Shown here: positions 16,368 through 24,974 of the stretch, piece by piece
Layout of the letters: each line of letters begins with the position of its first letter
Numbering within the stretch: the first letter of the stretch is position 1
Assembly: GCF_009760925.1 (NCBI RefSeq)
Contig: NZ_VRLV01000004.1
Location: 126,308-190,307, forward strand
Reading direction: 5' to 3'
DNA length: 64,000 nt
Origin: Nonomuraea typhae
GTDB taxonomy: Bacteria; Actinomycetota; Actinomycetes; Streptosporangiales; Streptosporangiaceae
Notes under the pieces: model-generated
The model's input: the letters and a program-made list of their open reading frames with translations, nothing else
Told to the model about the DNA's origin: nothing
Database searches by the model: none
Position numbers and translations under genes: made by a program

Positions 16368-16874
16368 ATGACCACCGAACCCAAGATCCGGCTTCTGCTC
16401 TGCGGCACCTGCACCACCATCGAGGAACTGCCCGACCACCACGGCCCGGTCGAATCCGACGACCTGCTCGCCTACCTGGCCTCCCGCCACCGCTTCCCCT
16501 CCGGCACCCCCCACGCGGGCGGCCAGCTCTTCGACGTCGAGGAGAAGCACTGGCGCAACACAGAGACCCGCAAGCAGATCGTCGACCAGATCAACGTCCG
16601 TAGCGGAGAGGGCCTGGGTCGAAGCTTCTATGAGCTGAAGGACACCTTCAAAGAGGACGCCTTCACCTGTTGGAAGAAGCACAACCGCACCACCAACTGC
16701 GGCGACTTCAAGTCCGAGGCCAAACGCCTGACCCCCGACACCGCGGCCGAGCGCAAGGCCGCCGGGCTCGGCAAGGCCCGCTCCAACCGCTTCCTGTGCG
16801 AGTTCTGCCCCCACTTCAGCGTCGTTATGCAGCGCATGCGGGCCGCCCGAGGCGACTACCACTACACCGGCTGA
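16368..16874 (+). CDS. Unknown Cys-containing phage protein
   Basis: 168 residues starting at ATG 16368. Cysteines occur as CGTC near the start, single C in FTCWKKH and TNCGDF, and CEFC near the end, so a structural metal site is likely. The fold is unknown. It follows the endolysin after a 29-base gap. Confidence 0.7.
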   Translation: MTTEPKIRLLLCGTCTTIEELPDHHGPVESDDLLAYLASRHRFPSGTPHAGGQLFDVEEKHWRNTETRKQIVDQINVRSGEGLGRSFYELKDTFKEDAFTCWKKHNRTTNCGDFKSEAKRLTPDTAAERKAAGLGKARSNRFLCEFCPHFSVVMQRMRAARGDYHYTG

Positions 16875-16936
16875 CGCCCGCCCACGCCACCGAACACCAC
16901 CAGGCCCACCAGCCGACCAACCACCCGGAGAACCAC

Positions 16937-17314
16937 ATCAACAGCGCAGGCGCCGCCACCATCATCGGCCACAACCCCGACCCGCAGCCCGCCGCCGGCC
17001 CGAGCCCCACCGGCCCGGATGACACGCCCGCTCCCGGCCTGCCCGTCCGCACCGCGTTCGTCATCTACCAGGACTACGACGGCGCCTGGGTCGGCACCAA
17101 CGACCCCGCCCTCATCAGCGACAAGCTCACCCTCGACAAGACCGCCCACCCCGACGAGATCACCGCCGGATGCTCGGTCGTCGCCGACGAGATCGTCGCC
17201 CAGAAGACGGCCATGCAGGTCCACAACGTCATGATGGCCGCCGCCCGCCAGGCCGCCGAAGCCCAAGCCAACGCCGCCATCCTCAACCAGGTCCGCAACG
17301 CCCCCAGGCCATAG
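16937..17314 (+). CDS. Unknown phage protein, probable ATC start
   Basis: About 125 residues. The reading frame is clearly coding from about 17020 (RTAFVIYQDYDGAWVGTND; ADEIVAQKTAMQVHNVMMA), but no ATG, GTG or TTG precedes it in frame after the previous gene. The leader is the normal one for this element (CCAACCACCCGGAGAACCAC), and the codon exactly where the start should be is ATC at 16937. Either ATC initiates or a start mutation has damaged the gene. The product is Ala/Asp-rich with a helical C-terminus. No family recognised. Confidence 0.6.
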   Translation: MNSAGAATIIGHNPDPQPAAGPSPTGPDDTPAPGLPVRTAFVIYQDYDGAWVGTNDPALISDKLTLDKTAHPDEITAGCSVVADEIVAQKTAMQVHNVMMAAARQAAEAQANAAILNQVRNAPRP

Positions 17315-17332
17315 GCGGAAATCCCCACCGAC

Positions 17333-17366
17333 AAAGGGCCCTCCGCGCGCTTCCGGAGGGCCCTTT
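17333..17366 (+). terminator. Strong terminator
   Basis: Perfect 13-bp stem (17333-17345 with 17354-17366, AAAGGGCCCTCCG side) ending in TTT, directly after the gene at 16937. Confidence 0.8.
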
Positions 17367-17381
17367 CCGCCTATTCGGCGA

Positions 17382-17412
17382 ATAACTCGAAAAACACCAA
17401 TCACCCTAAACT
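17382..17412 (+). promoter_or_regulatory. Promoter-like site P4, leaderless
   Basis: ATAACT at 17382-17387 (weaker match), 19 bases, TAAACT at 17407-17412. The expected transcript start falls on ATG 17420, so the mRNA would be leaderless. Confidence 0.45.
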
Positions 17413-17419
17413 GAAATAC

Positions 17420-18412
17420 ATGGGCTACCAATCGGCGTCACATTATCTCGACAATGCCGCACAATCGTCCGGGCGTATTACCGTCACCTCGGGCCAAAGC
17501 GGCTATTTCTCGACGCCCGATCCCGGCTTCGACCCGGCCCTGTTCGACGGCCAAAAACTCCGGCCGCACGTCCGTGACACGATCACCGGGTCATTCACAC
17601 ATTTCATGCGCTCCCGCTTCCGCGACCCGGACTCCTGGACCCGGCTGTGGCTGGCCGGATCCGGCATCTCCCACCAGTGGTCCGGAGACCGAGGCAACGG
17701 CGACCTGGACGTCATGATCGGGATCAACCCCCTGCGCTTCCGCCAGCTCCAACCCGAGCAAGCAGCACTGTCCGAACCGGAGCTGGCGGATTCCCTCAAC
17801 TCCCTGCTGCGAGCTGAACTGTGGCCGCAGACGGCCCGCACCCACTTCGGCGGCAAGCTCTTCGAGCTCACCTACTACTGGAACCCGGCCACCACCAACG
17901 CCCCGGGCGGCGTCACCGCGATCCACCCCTACGCCGCCTACGACCTGACCGCCGACACCTGGACCGTGCGCCCGCCGCGCCTACCCGCCGACCCGCGCAC
18001 CCTCTACCCGGCCGACTGGTGGGCCCAGGTCGACCGCGAAGCGGCCACCGCCCGCGACATCATCGCCCGCTACAACGCCGCCCGCGGCACCGCCCAATCC
18101 ACGTCCATCGCCAGCCCCGGCCACACCAACGCGATGACCGCCCTGCACCTGGCCGTCGACCAGGCCAGCCACCTGTTCGACGACATCCACACCGGCCGCC
18201 ACCAAGCCTTCGGGCCCGGCGGCCACGGCTACGGCGACTTCGCCAACTTCCGCTGGCAAGCGGCCAAAGCCTCCGGGATCGGACCGGCGCTGGCCGAGAT
18301 CGCCGCCGTCGGCCGCCAAGCCGCCCTGGACACCCAGCGCCATCTGTACGGCCAGCCGCTCGCCGAGGCCAGCACCGCCCGCCTCCAAGCCCTGCTGTGG
18401 AGCAGCCGATGA
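17420..18412 (+). CDS. Nucleotidyltransferase-fold protein
   Basis: 330 residues. The pol-beta-type signature is visible: G80-S81 in LAGSGISHQWSG followed by D95-x-D97 (GDLDVMIGI), the two metal-binding acids. The rest (FGGKLFELTYYWNP; HPYAAYDLTADTW) is plausible for the same domain. Proteins like this transfer nucleotides to RNA, proteins or small molecules; the substrate is unknown. The promoter places transcription start at the ATG. The stop overlaps the next ATG. Confidence 0.72.
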   Translation: MGYQSASHYLDNAAQSSGRITVTSGQSGYFSTPDPGFDPALFDGQKLRPHVRDTITGSFTHFMRSRFRDPDSWTRLWLAGSGISHQWSGDRGNGDLDVMIGINPLRFRQLQPEQAALSEPELADSLNSLLRAELWPQTARTHFGGKLFELTYYWNPATTNAPGGVTAIHPYAAYDLTADTWTVRPPRLPADPRTLYPADWWAQVDREAATARDIIARYNAARGTAQSTSIASPGHTNAMTALHLAVDQASHLFDDIHTGRHQAFGPGGHGYGDFANFRWQAAKASGIGPALAEIAAVGRQAALDTQRHLYGQPLAEASTARLQALLWSSR

Positions 18413-18891
18413 CCGGACTCGCCCTGCTGACCGTGGACGGGCTGCTGCGCGACGAAGCCTCCGGCGCCCCGATCCCCACCGGCCGCGCCCTGTACGCCGC
18501 CATCGCCAGCGTCCACCGCCTGGCCCTCATCAGCGACCAGCCCGCCAGCCCGTGGCTGGAACTCAACGGGTTCACCGACCACCAGTTCGTCCTCGAAGCC
18601 CACCCCACCGACCCCGACGACCCAGCCATTCGCCGGCTACGCCAGGTCGAGCGGCTACGCGGCCAAGGCGCCCACATCGCCCTGCTGGCCGACCCCAACC
18701 CAGGCGTCATCGCGATCCTGGCCAGCAGCGGCATCCCCCTCCTGCACTACATCCACCCTGCCTACGCACGCCCCGAGTACCTGCCGGACCACGAGGCGGC
18801 CCTGACCCCCTGGCAGCTCATGGTCGACGAGGTCGACCGCGTGCGCGGCCTGCGCGCTGCCGACCCCCGACCCGACAAGGACGCCCTGTGA
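18409..18891 (+). CDS. HAD-like domain protein
   Basis: 160 residues starting at ATG 18409. TVDGLLRDEASG near the start and HIALLADPNPGVIAILASSG in the middle resemble HAD-superfamily motif I and the later acidic block, though the canonical DxD is not intact (VDG). It could be an inactive or divergent phosphatase acting with the nucleotidyltransferase whose stop it overlaps. Confidence 0.5.
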   Translation: MTGLALLTVDGLLRDEASGAPIPTGRALYAAIASVHRLALISDQPASPWLELNGFTDHQFVLEAHPTDPDDPAIRRLRQVERLRGQGAHIALLADPNPGVIAILASSGIPLLHYIHPAYARPEYLPDHEAALTPWQLMVDEVDRVRGLRAADPRPDKDAL

Positions 18892-19721
18892 TCAACCCCG
18901 ACGCCGTACCCGAGATCCTCGCCCAGCGCGCCGCTCGCCTGCACGCCGCGGGCAAGCTGTTCAACGGGTTCGTCAACAACCCCGGCCAGCAGCGCATCCG
19001 CGCCCGCGCCGAGCGCGGCAAGAAGCAGGCCACCGCCCGGGCCCGCGCCGAGTGGGAGCAGGCCGCCCGCAACGCCAGCGTCAAGAACCCCGCGCCCGTA
19101 CCGGGGCCGACGACCGCACCCGGCGCGGGAGTGGACCTGTCGCCCTACGACAAGCCGTCCGCCGTCACCTTCGACCCGCTCAACCGCTCCAGCGCGAGCG
19201 ACAAGCGAAAGGCAGCCCCGGCGCCGGGCGCCCGCAACCACGTCGGCCAGGTCATCCCGCCCAGCCCGCAGGAGAAGGCCGCGTTCATCCAGCGGCGCGT
19301 CGCTCCGTACGTGCGCCAGCTCAACCGCGTCACCGACCCGCGGGACCTGCCCGCCGTCCAGGCCCGCGTCGGCGCCCGCCAGGTTCCCACCCCCGGGCCG
19401 CTGCCCAAGCCCGGCCCAGCCATCGCCCAGCCCACCCCCGCCCCGGCCGGCCCGCCCCAGCCGCCCACCTACGGCCAGCGGATGCGCCAGGTGATCCGCG
19501 AGGGCATCGAGGACATCCAGGCCAAGCGCATCGCCCAGTCCACCCTCCTGGCCGCCCAGCGCTCCGGCCGCATCCCCCCGCCGACCGGCGGCCAGCAGAC
19601 GCTGTTCACCGTCGGCCAGACCAGCCACACCGCAGGCAAGGCGGCGCCCGCGGGCCGCGCCCCGGTCGACTGGTCAACCGCCCGCAAGCGGGCCCAGCAC
19701 CACCAGCCCGGCCTGTTTTGA
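18888..19721 (+). CDS. Unknown Pro/Ala-rich phage protein
   Basis: 277 residues starting at GTG 18888 overlapping the previous stop. Long helical basic N-terminus (RAERGKKQATARARAEWEQA), low-complexity Pro/Ala centre and a second helical part (RQVIREGIEDIQAKRIAQST). Not recognised; probably an extended structural or adaptor protein. Confidence 0.65.
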   Translation: MINPDAVPEILAQRAARLHAAGKLFNGFVNNPGQQRIRARAERGKKQATARARAEWEQAARNASVKNPAPVPGPTTAPGAGVDLSPYDKPSAVTFDPLNRSSASDKRKAAPAPGARNHVGQVIPPSPQEKAAFIQRRVAPYVRQLNRVTDPRDLPAVQARVGARQVPTPGPLPKPGPAIAQPTPAPAGPPQPPTYGQRMRQVIREGIEDIQAKRIAQSTLLAAQRSGRIPPPTGGQQTLFTVGQTSHTAGKAAPAGRAPVDWSTARKRAQHHQPGLF

Positions 19722-21208
19722 TGTTGTCGCTGTACTTCGGCGGCTCGGAGGTGCCCGGCTGGCGCACCCTCCTGGCCGCCCAAGGCGTCGAGCACGTCGC
19801 CCTGTCCTTTGTCGGGCTGCTGCGCCGGACCAAACTCACCCGGCCCTGGCTCATCTCCGCCAAGTACCCCGACCACCAGAGCGTCTTCGTCGACTCCGGC
19901 GGATACACCCTCAACGCCAAGCCGCAGGAGTGGCCCGCTGAGCGCGTCGAGGACCTGGTTGGCGCCTACCGGACCTTCATCGAAGCCAACCTCGACCGGA
20001 TCGCCATGGTGTCCGAACTGGATGCGACCAGCATGGGGCCGGACTGGCTCGCCCGCCACCGATCGGACTTCTACGACCACCTGGGGGAGAAGTTCCTGCC
20101 GATCTGGCACGCCGAGCACGGCGTTGCCGAACTGGAACGGCTGGCAGACCGCTACGGCCGGGTCGGCGTCCCCCAGATCTCCGTCGCCGGGCGCGACATC
20201 GCCGGACTCCTCAACCGGCTCGCCCGCCGCGGCGTCCGGATCCACGGCGTGGCCATGACCAAGACCGACCTCATGGAGCAGATCGGATTCGACTCCGTCG
20301 CCTCCACGAGCTGGCTGTCCCCGGCCCAGTACGGCGACACCCAGATCTGGACCGGACACGCCCTCAAGCGCTACCCCCGCAAGTACAAGGACCAGGGCCG
20401 CAAACGCCACCGGCAGCACCTGGAGCGCGCCGGCTTCGACATCGAGCTCATCGAATCGGACAACGCGAGCGAGGTCCTCAAGGTCGCGATCTGGAGCTGG
20501 CGTCGGTTCGTCGACCACATCAACACGCGCAAACGGAAAGTAGTTGATATGTCCCCCGAAACGCCTTCCGGACCAAACGCGGAAGTCGAGCCGGACCCAG
20601 TTGATACCCCCGCCCCGCAAACGCGGAAGCCGGTACCAACTCCTCGCACCGGAGAACGAGCCCTCCTGCCCGGCCTGACCCTGGCCCAGGTGAGCGAAAC
20701 CGGCATCGGAGACGACGGCCAGCCGACCACCACCACCCGCTCCCTCGTCGAGCTCCAGGCCGACAGCCTGCGCCAGTGCGACACCTGCTACCTCGCCTCC
20801 CACTGCCCGGCCAACAGCCCCGGCAGCGCCTGCGCCTACACCATCCCGGTCACCATCAAGACCCGCGACCAGCTCCGCGCCGTCGAGGACGCCGTGGTGT
20901 CCATGCAGTTCCAGCGGGTCGCCTTCCTGCGCCTGGTCGAGGAATCGGAAGGCGGCTACGCCGACCCCAACCTGTCCGCCGAGATCGACCGGCTCCACCG
21001 GATGCTCGCCAAGCGCGCCGAGGCCGACGCCGAGGGCTTCAGCCTGACGGTCAAGGCGTCCGGCCGCGCCATGGCCGAGGGCGGCACCATCGCCCGCCTG
21101 TTCGGCTCCGATGCCAGCCACCGCGCCCGCGAGTTGGAGGCGCCCCGCCGCAGCGATGACGTCCTGGCCAGCCTGGACGTCGTCGAGGCAGAGGTCATCG
21201 ACAGGTAG
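19721..21208 (+). CDS. TGT-like TIM-barrel protein with Cys-rich C-terminal domain
   Basis: 495 residues starting at ATG 19721. Residues 1-275 read like a tRNA-guanine-transglycosylase-type barrel: D58 in VDSGGYTL, SELDA near 103, a barrel strand GVPQISVAGRD, and HGVAMTK. Phage relatives of this fold (DpdA) insert 7-deazaguanines into DNA, but many are uncharacterised, and no deazapurine synthesis genes are in the window. Residues 275-320 are a Pro/Thr linker. The C-terminal part has four cysteines (CDTCYLASHCP, SACAY) and helices, and looks like a separate domain. The assignment of both parts is tentative. Confidence 0.5.
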   Translation: MLSLYFGGSEVPGWRTLLAAQGVEHVALSFVGLLRRTKLTRPWLISAKYPDHQSVFVDSGGYTLNAKPQEWPAERVEDLVGAYRTFIEANLDRIAMVSELDATSMGPDWLARHRSDFYDHLGEKFLPIWHAEHGVAELERLADRYGRVGVPQISVAGRDIAGLLNRLARRGVRIHGVAMTKTDLMEQIGFDSVASTSWLSPAQYGDTQIWTGHALKRYPRKYKDQGRKRHRQHLERAGFDIELIESDNASEVLKVAIWSWRRFVDHINTRKRKVVDMSPETPSGPNAEVEPDPVDTPAPQTRKPVPTPRTGERALLPGLTLAQVSETGIGDDGQPTTTTRSLVELQADSLRQCDTCYLASHCPANSPGSACAYTIPVTIKTRDQLRAVEDAVVSMQFQRVAFLRLVEESEGGYADPNLSAEIDRLHRMLAKRAEADAEGFSLTVKASGRAMAEGGTIARLFGSDASHRARELEAPRRSDDVLASLDVVEAEVIDR

Positions 21209-21254
21209 TTGATATCCCGGCCCGCTGAGAGCAGGAAACCCTCTCTTCAGCGAG

Positions 21255-21377
21255 GCTGAGCGCGAGTGCCCGGCTGCTACCTTGGGCCTCGAGGCCGCCG
21301 CTCAGCGGTGGTTCCTTCGGTCGGCGGGGTGGTGCCCGCCGATTGGTTGGGCACCAGGGCGGATGGTACCCCCTGGT
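21255..21377 (+). other. Structured intergenic region
   Basis: Between the convergent genes, several stems line up. GCTGAGCG (21255-21262) pairs with CGCTCAGC (21299-21306), TCGGCGGG (21321-21328) with CCCGCCGA (21335-21342), the alternative GGTGCCC (21331-21337) with GGGCACC (21349-21355), and ACCAGGG (21353-21359) with CCCTGGT (21371-21377). The second and third are mutually exclusive, as in switching RNAs. No coding frame fits. The strand is unknown. Confidence 0.4.
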
Positions 21378-21394
21378 GTTTGGTGGAAATACGC

Positions 21395-21425
21395 GAAGAC
21401 CCCGCCGGAGCCCGGCGGGGTCTTC
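21395..21425. terminator. Bidirectional terminator
   Basis: Perfect 13-bp stem GAAGACCCCGCCG (21395-21407) with CGGCGGGGTCTTC (21413-21425), serving the convergent genes at 21208 (+) and 21440 (-). Confidence 0.8.
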
Positions 21426-21439
21426 GTGCATTCCGGAGA

Positions 21440-22552
21440 TCAGACCTTGGTCAAGCAGGTCCGGCCCCCGCGCGTGGTGATCTCCTCCCTGCGCCGCTCA
21501 GGATCGGCGTCCCACGTCACGATGGCCGATGCCTTGGCCACGCGCCCGGTCACGGTCCCCAGGCGGCCCGTCTTGCTCGACTGGACCCGATCGGACTCAT
21601 CCAGCGGAACCAAGGTGTCGAAGTCAAAGCAGCAGTCCACGTAGGCGTAGCCGTTCTCATCCGTGACCATCCGGGCGCGGTGGTGGAAGGGGCACAGCAG
21701 GTGGCTCTCGTGCCGAGCCCAGCCGTCATCGCCCAGGTCCCGCTGCGCGCCGCAGTCACGGCACCGGTCGGACAGGTCGACCTGGAGCGGGCCGGATTCC
21801 ACCACGCCGAGCTGCTGGCCCAGCGATCGGATCCCGTGGAGCAGACCGGCAGTCGCCGCCACCGTGGCATCCGAGGCAGGGAAGGCGGCCCGCAGCGCCA
21901 TCACCTGCGAACCGTGGTCAGCCACCACAGCCATGCTCTCCAGCAGTCCCAGCACCTTCTCCAGGTCATCAAGACTCACTGGAGCGGTCCGGACTTCGCC
22001 GCTGTGGTAGCCGTGCCTCTCCTGGTGCTCGATGGTCACCCCGTGGACGGCCAGCCGGTCGGCGATGGCGTTGTTCCGATCGCACGAGGCCATGATGCGC
22101 TCGCGGCGGGCCTGACGCAGAGCCTCGGCCTGCGCCTCCTCCTCGCGCCGCGCCGTGACGGTCGGCTCATACTCACCGAGGATCTTGGGTAGCGACGACA
22201 CGAGGATGTACTCAAAGCCGTCGTCAGTGCTCGCCTTCGTCGCGGCCAGCATGTCGTCCAGCTTGACCGTGGCGGCCTTGGCCTGGAGCCGCTCCGCCGT
22301 TTGCGACAGCGTCTCATCCTTCTTGGAGGTGACGGTCAGCGCCGGGTATCCGGCCACACGGTTGCCGTAGGCGCTCAGCCGTGCGGGCCTGGCCTCCCTG
22401 GACGTCTGGAACACGGTGGAGCCGTTGCGGCGGTCGTAGGAATCGGCGTGCTGGACAAGCTGGGAAAGGTCGTTGAGGAACACAACGGGGTTGTCAAAGC
22501 CCCGGTGGTCGTAGAGGTAGACGAGGCCCGGCTGGATGTCGGCCTTCTTCAT
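21440..22552 (-). CDS. Unknown protein with C-terminal Cys cluster
   Basis: 370 residues, ATG at 22552 behind CCACCAACCAGCACCTGAAGGAG, the element's usual leader. N-terminal region LVYLYDHRGFDNPVVFLN; central charged helix (ARREEEAQAEALRQARRERI); a metal-type site CRDCG with CPFHH and CC downstream. No family recognised. Last gene of the leftward operon from 23565. Confidence 0.7.
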   Translation of the reverse strand: MKKADIQPGLVYLYDHRGFDNPVVFLNDLSQLVQHADSYDRRNGSTVFQTSREARPARLSAYGNRVAGYPALTVTSKKDETLSQTAERLQAKAATVKLDDMLAATKASTDDGFEYILVSSLPKILGEYEPTVTARREEEAQAEALRQARRERIMASCDRNNAIADRLAVHGVTIEHQERHGYHSGEVRTAPVSLDDLEKVLGLLESMAVVADHGSQVMALRAAFPASDATVAATAGLLHGIRSLGQQLGVVESGPLQVDLSDRCRDCGAQRDLGDDGWARHESHLLCPFHHRARMVTDENGYAYVDCCFDFDTLVPLDESDRVQSSKTGRLGTVTGRVAKASAIVTWDADPERRREEITTRGGRTCLTKV

Positions 22553-22609
22553 GACGGGGACTCCTTCAGGTGCTGGTTGGTGGTGGTGTTTGGTGGTGGT
22601 CGCTGCCGG

Positions 22610-22858
22610 TCAGCAGCGGTCGCCGGGCCTGGTGGTCGCCCGGACCTCGCGCGGGCAGTCCTCGGCGATGTAGTCCTGCCACGAGGTGATGTTGTTCTTG
22701 AGACCCTTCACCCGGTTGCGTAGGCCCTTGCGGAGCCAGCCGTCTGCTTCGGCAGCCAGCGCGAGCTCTACCTGGGTCAGTTCGACCAGGCGCTCGGCGA
22801 TGATCTCCTCGGCTGCTGCCTGGCGGACCGCTTGGTCGGTGCTGGCGAAGAGGTTCAC
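22610..22858 (-). CDS. Unknown small helical protein
   Basis: 82 residues starting at GTG 22858. Almost entirely helical by composition (QAAAEEIIAERLVELTQVEL; LRNRVKGLKNNITSW). Second-last gene of the leftward operon. Not recognised. Confidence 0.6.
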   Translation of the reverse strand: MNLFASTDQAVRQAAAEEIIAERLVELTQVELALAAEADGWLRKGLRNRVKGLKNNITSWQDYIAEDCPREVRATTRPGDRC

Positions 22859-22903
22859 GCGGTGCTCGCTTTGTGGTGGGGGAGTCGTCGGGGTCGCGCG
22901 CGC

Positions 22904-23092
22904 CTATCGCCAGTCGGCGCTGATCGCGGGGTATTCGGGGTTGTACGCGAAGTGCGAGGCGATCTGGTTGCCGATGTACCGGCGGATGTCCTCGCGAACG
23001 ACTGCACCTGTCGGCTCCACGCCGTAGGCGGTGGCCCACTGCCGGACGCCCTCAGGCGAGGCGTCCACGGTGATGGTGAGGCTGATCTTCAT
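22904..23092 (-). CDS. Unknown small protein
   Basis: 62 residues, ATG at 23092 with AGGA 8 bases upstream. MKISLTITVDASPEGVRQW begins like a small alpha/beta protein; the middle (VVREDIRRYIGNQIASHF) could be a helical DNA- or protein-binding segment. Not recognised. Confidence 0.55.
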   Translation of the reverse strand: MKISLTITVDASPEGVRQWATAYGVEPTGAVVREDIRRYIGNQIASHFAYNPEYPAISADWR

Positions 23093-23211
23093 TGCGCATT
23101 CCTGTCTTGGTCGGACCTCTCGGAGCTGGCTGGACCTGTTGCCCGGTAACCGGGCGAGCCACGCTGCCAAGCAGGCGAGATCGCAACCGTGGTAGATCGG
23201 CCCGCCGGATT

Positions 23212-23565
23212 TCACGCGGACGCCTTGCGGAAGTCTTCGGCGAACTTCGGCCAGAACTTGAGCGCGGTCCCCAGAGCCCACTGCCTGGCCGCTTCGACCC
23301 CATCCGCATCGCTGTGCTCGTGCCAGGTCCACGAGATGTCGACGCCGTACTGCCGGTACTCCTCACGCATCCAGGACTCGAACCCTGCCTGGGTGGGGCG
23401 AGGGCAGGCGGAGATCGACTCTGGGTCGTAGCCGTCGGCCTCCTTGTGGGCGTACAGGGCGAGCATCCCCAGGAGGTCGTGGGTGTTGGGCTTGAACTCG
23501 ACGCGGATCTGCGCGAACAGCTCGCTGCTCGGTAGGTAGCGATACCAGCGCAACGCCATGTCCAA
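23212..23565 (-). CDS. Unknown protein, first of leftward operon
   Basis: 117 residues, ATG at 23565 (a second ATG two codons later is possible) behind CACACCACCGACTACCGAAGGAG. Trp- and Tyr-rich (MALRWYRYLP; WMREEYRQYGVDISWTWHEH). Not recognised. Regulatory site B (23790-23821, minus strand) points at it from about 225 bases away. Confidence 0.65.
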   Translation of the reverse strand: MDMALRWYRYLPSSELFAQIRVEFKPNTHDLLGMLALYAHKEADGYDPESISACPRPTQAGFESWMREEYRQYGVDISWTWHEHSDADGVEAARQWALGTALKFWPKFAEDFRKASA

Positions 23566-23607
23566 CTCCTTCGGTAGTCGGTGGTGTGGCAGAAGCTAAG
23601 CATGAGT

Positions 23608-23639
23608 GAAAGCTGTAATGCAAGTTAAGCTTTACGAGA
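23608..23639 (+). promoter_or_regulatory. Two-block regulatory site A
   Basis: GAAAG (23608-23612), 16 bases, GCTTTACGAGA (23629-23639), pointing right toward the gene at 23881. Faces site B in the 315-base divergent gap, in which no gene is seen. Between the sites (23640-23789) nothing else is recognised. Confidence 0.7.
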
Positions 23640-23789
23640 TGCTGCGCGAGAGGATTGGGCTCGTCGTCCTCGTCCAGGTGTCGCGTGTAAGCCTGCTCGC
23701 GTGGGGGGCTCGGCGATGTTGGCGGCCATCGCGCCGAGCATCCCCGTGTGACGCCCCTGTGTGCCACGCTCTCGGACTCGTTGCAAGAT

Positions 23790-23821
23790 TCTCGTAAAGC
23801 TGGACTTGTATTACAGCTTTC
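23790..23821 (-). promoter_or_regulatory. Two-block regulatory site B
   Basis: Reverse orientation of the same motif: GAAAG at 23821-23817, 16 bases, GCTTTACGAGA at 23800-23790, pointing left. Its spacer is nearly identical to that of site A. Confidence 0.7.
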
Positions 23822-23880
23822 GCACATGCTTTGATGGCTCCACCACCAACCAACCAGCCCCTCCGAAGGAAACCCGCTTC

Positions 23881-24480
23881 ATGGACACCCAGGCACCCGC
23901 GCCCCTCCCAGCGGTCGGCGAAACCATCACCCTCCCGTACACCGCCCGCGCAACCATCAAGGCCGAGATCGTCATGTGGGGGGATGCGAAGGACTCCACG
24001 TGGAGGGTCTGTGTCGCCAAGGGGGCACGACGTGACAGCCCCCACAAGACGAGGTTCGCCGTCTTCGCCATCGAGACCACCGACACGCAGCGCACGCCCC
24101 GCTTCGTCATCTGGCACACGAAAGACGCGATGTGGCGCACCTACCGCGAGCGCTTCACCTCCGCCGTCTACCGGGCCGTGGTCGGCCTCACCCACTACGT
24201 GAGGTACCTCGACGGGCAAGACGTCCGCATCCCGCTGACGTTCCTGGAACTGCGCGGTCAGGGCTGTTTCCGCATCCTGGGGCCTGACTTCACCGCCGTA
24301 CTGGAGCACCACGGAGGCCGCCGCTACAGCCTTCACTACGGCCCCCAGGGCGAGGTCGCCGAATCGATGCCGGTCAAGGGGCGCAACCACGCCCTCCAGG
24401 CTCTGGCTGCCTTCCACGAATTGCCGGCAGATCGGCTCGACGCCGTCGACTACAAGGGCGACCCGCTGACCTCCCGTTAG
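23881..24480 (+). CDS. Unknown protein, first of rightward operon
   Basis: 199 residues starting at ATG 23881 after CCACCAACCAACC and CCGAAGGA. Beta-rich N-terminus (ETITLPYTARATIKAEIVMW), central FAVFAIETTDTQRTPRFVIW, C-terminal helix. Not recognised. Likely transcribed from site A together with 24547-26700. Confidence 0.7.
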   Translation: MDTQAPAPLPAVGETITLPYTARATIKAEIVMWGDAKDSTWRVCVAKGARRDSPHKTRFAVFAIETTDTQRTPRFVIWHTKDAMWRTYRERFTSAVYRAVVGLTHYVRYLDGQDVRIPLTFLELRGQGCFRILGPDFTAVLEHHGGRRYSLHYGPQGEVAESMPVKGRNHALQALAAFHELPADRLDAVDYKGDPLTSR

Positions 24481-24546
24481 ACCGCAACAGGCCCGCCTCA
24501 CCAGCGGGCCCGCCACCTCCACCACCCACCACCGAAGGAAGCCGTC

Positions 24547-24882
24547 ATGCGCCACGACCCCCGCCCGCCCTACCAGCCGGGCGACACCCTCTCAGGCATG
24601 TACTTCGACCGGGGGACCACACTCGGCCCGGTCGTCGTCACCTCGTGCGTGATGGATGCCAGCGCGGCACACGGGACGCGCTGGAAGATCCAGGGCACCG
24701 CTTCGACCTCCGGCGGACCCAAGCCGGTGTCCTACACCGTCAACCGCAACGGCGAGTCCGACTACTGCTCGCCGCGCCGCTGCCGCGTGTGCAAAGGCCA
24801 GGGAACCGTTCGGCTCAACGACGGGGCATGGCCCCCAGTTTGGGCCTGCGACACCCACCAGCACGACCCCATCAAGCTCTGA
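24547..24882 (+). CDS. Unknown protein with zinc-like CxxC
   Basis: 111 residues starting at ATG 24547 behind CACCACCGAAGGA. Small beta-type N-terminus and a C-terminal CRVCKGQGTV with a later CDTH, compatible with a single metal site. Not recognised. Confidence 0.65.
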   Translation: MRHDPRPPYQPGDTLSGMYFDRGTTLGPVVVTSCVMDASAAHGTRWKIQGTASTSGGPKPVSYTVNRNGESDYCSPRRCRVCKGQGTVRLNDGAWPPVWACDTHQHDPIKL

Positions 24883-24974
24883 CGAGCCCTCCGCAGGCCG
24901 GACCCAGCCGGGCCCGGCCCGCCGGGGAGTCCGCCAGGACTGCCACCAAACACCGCCACCGAAGGAATCCGCCC

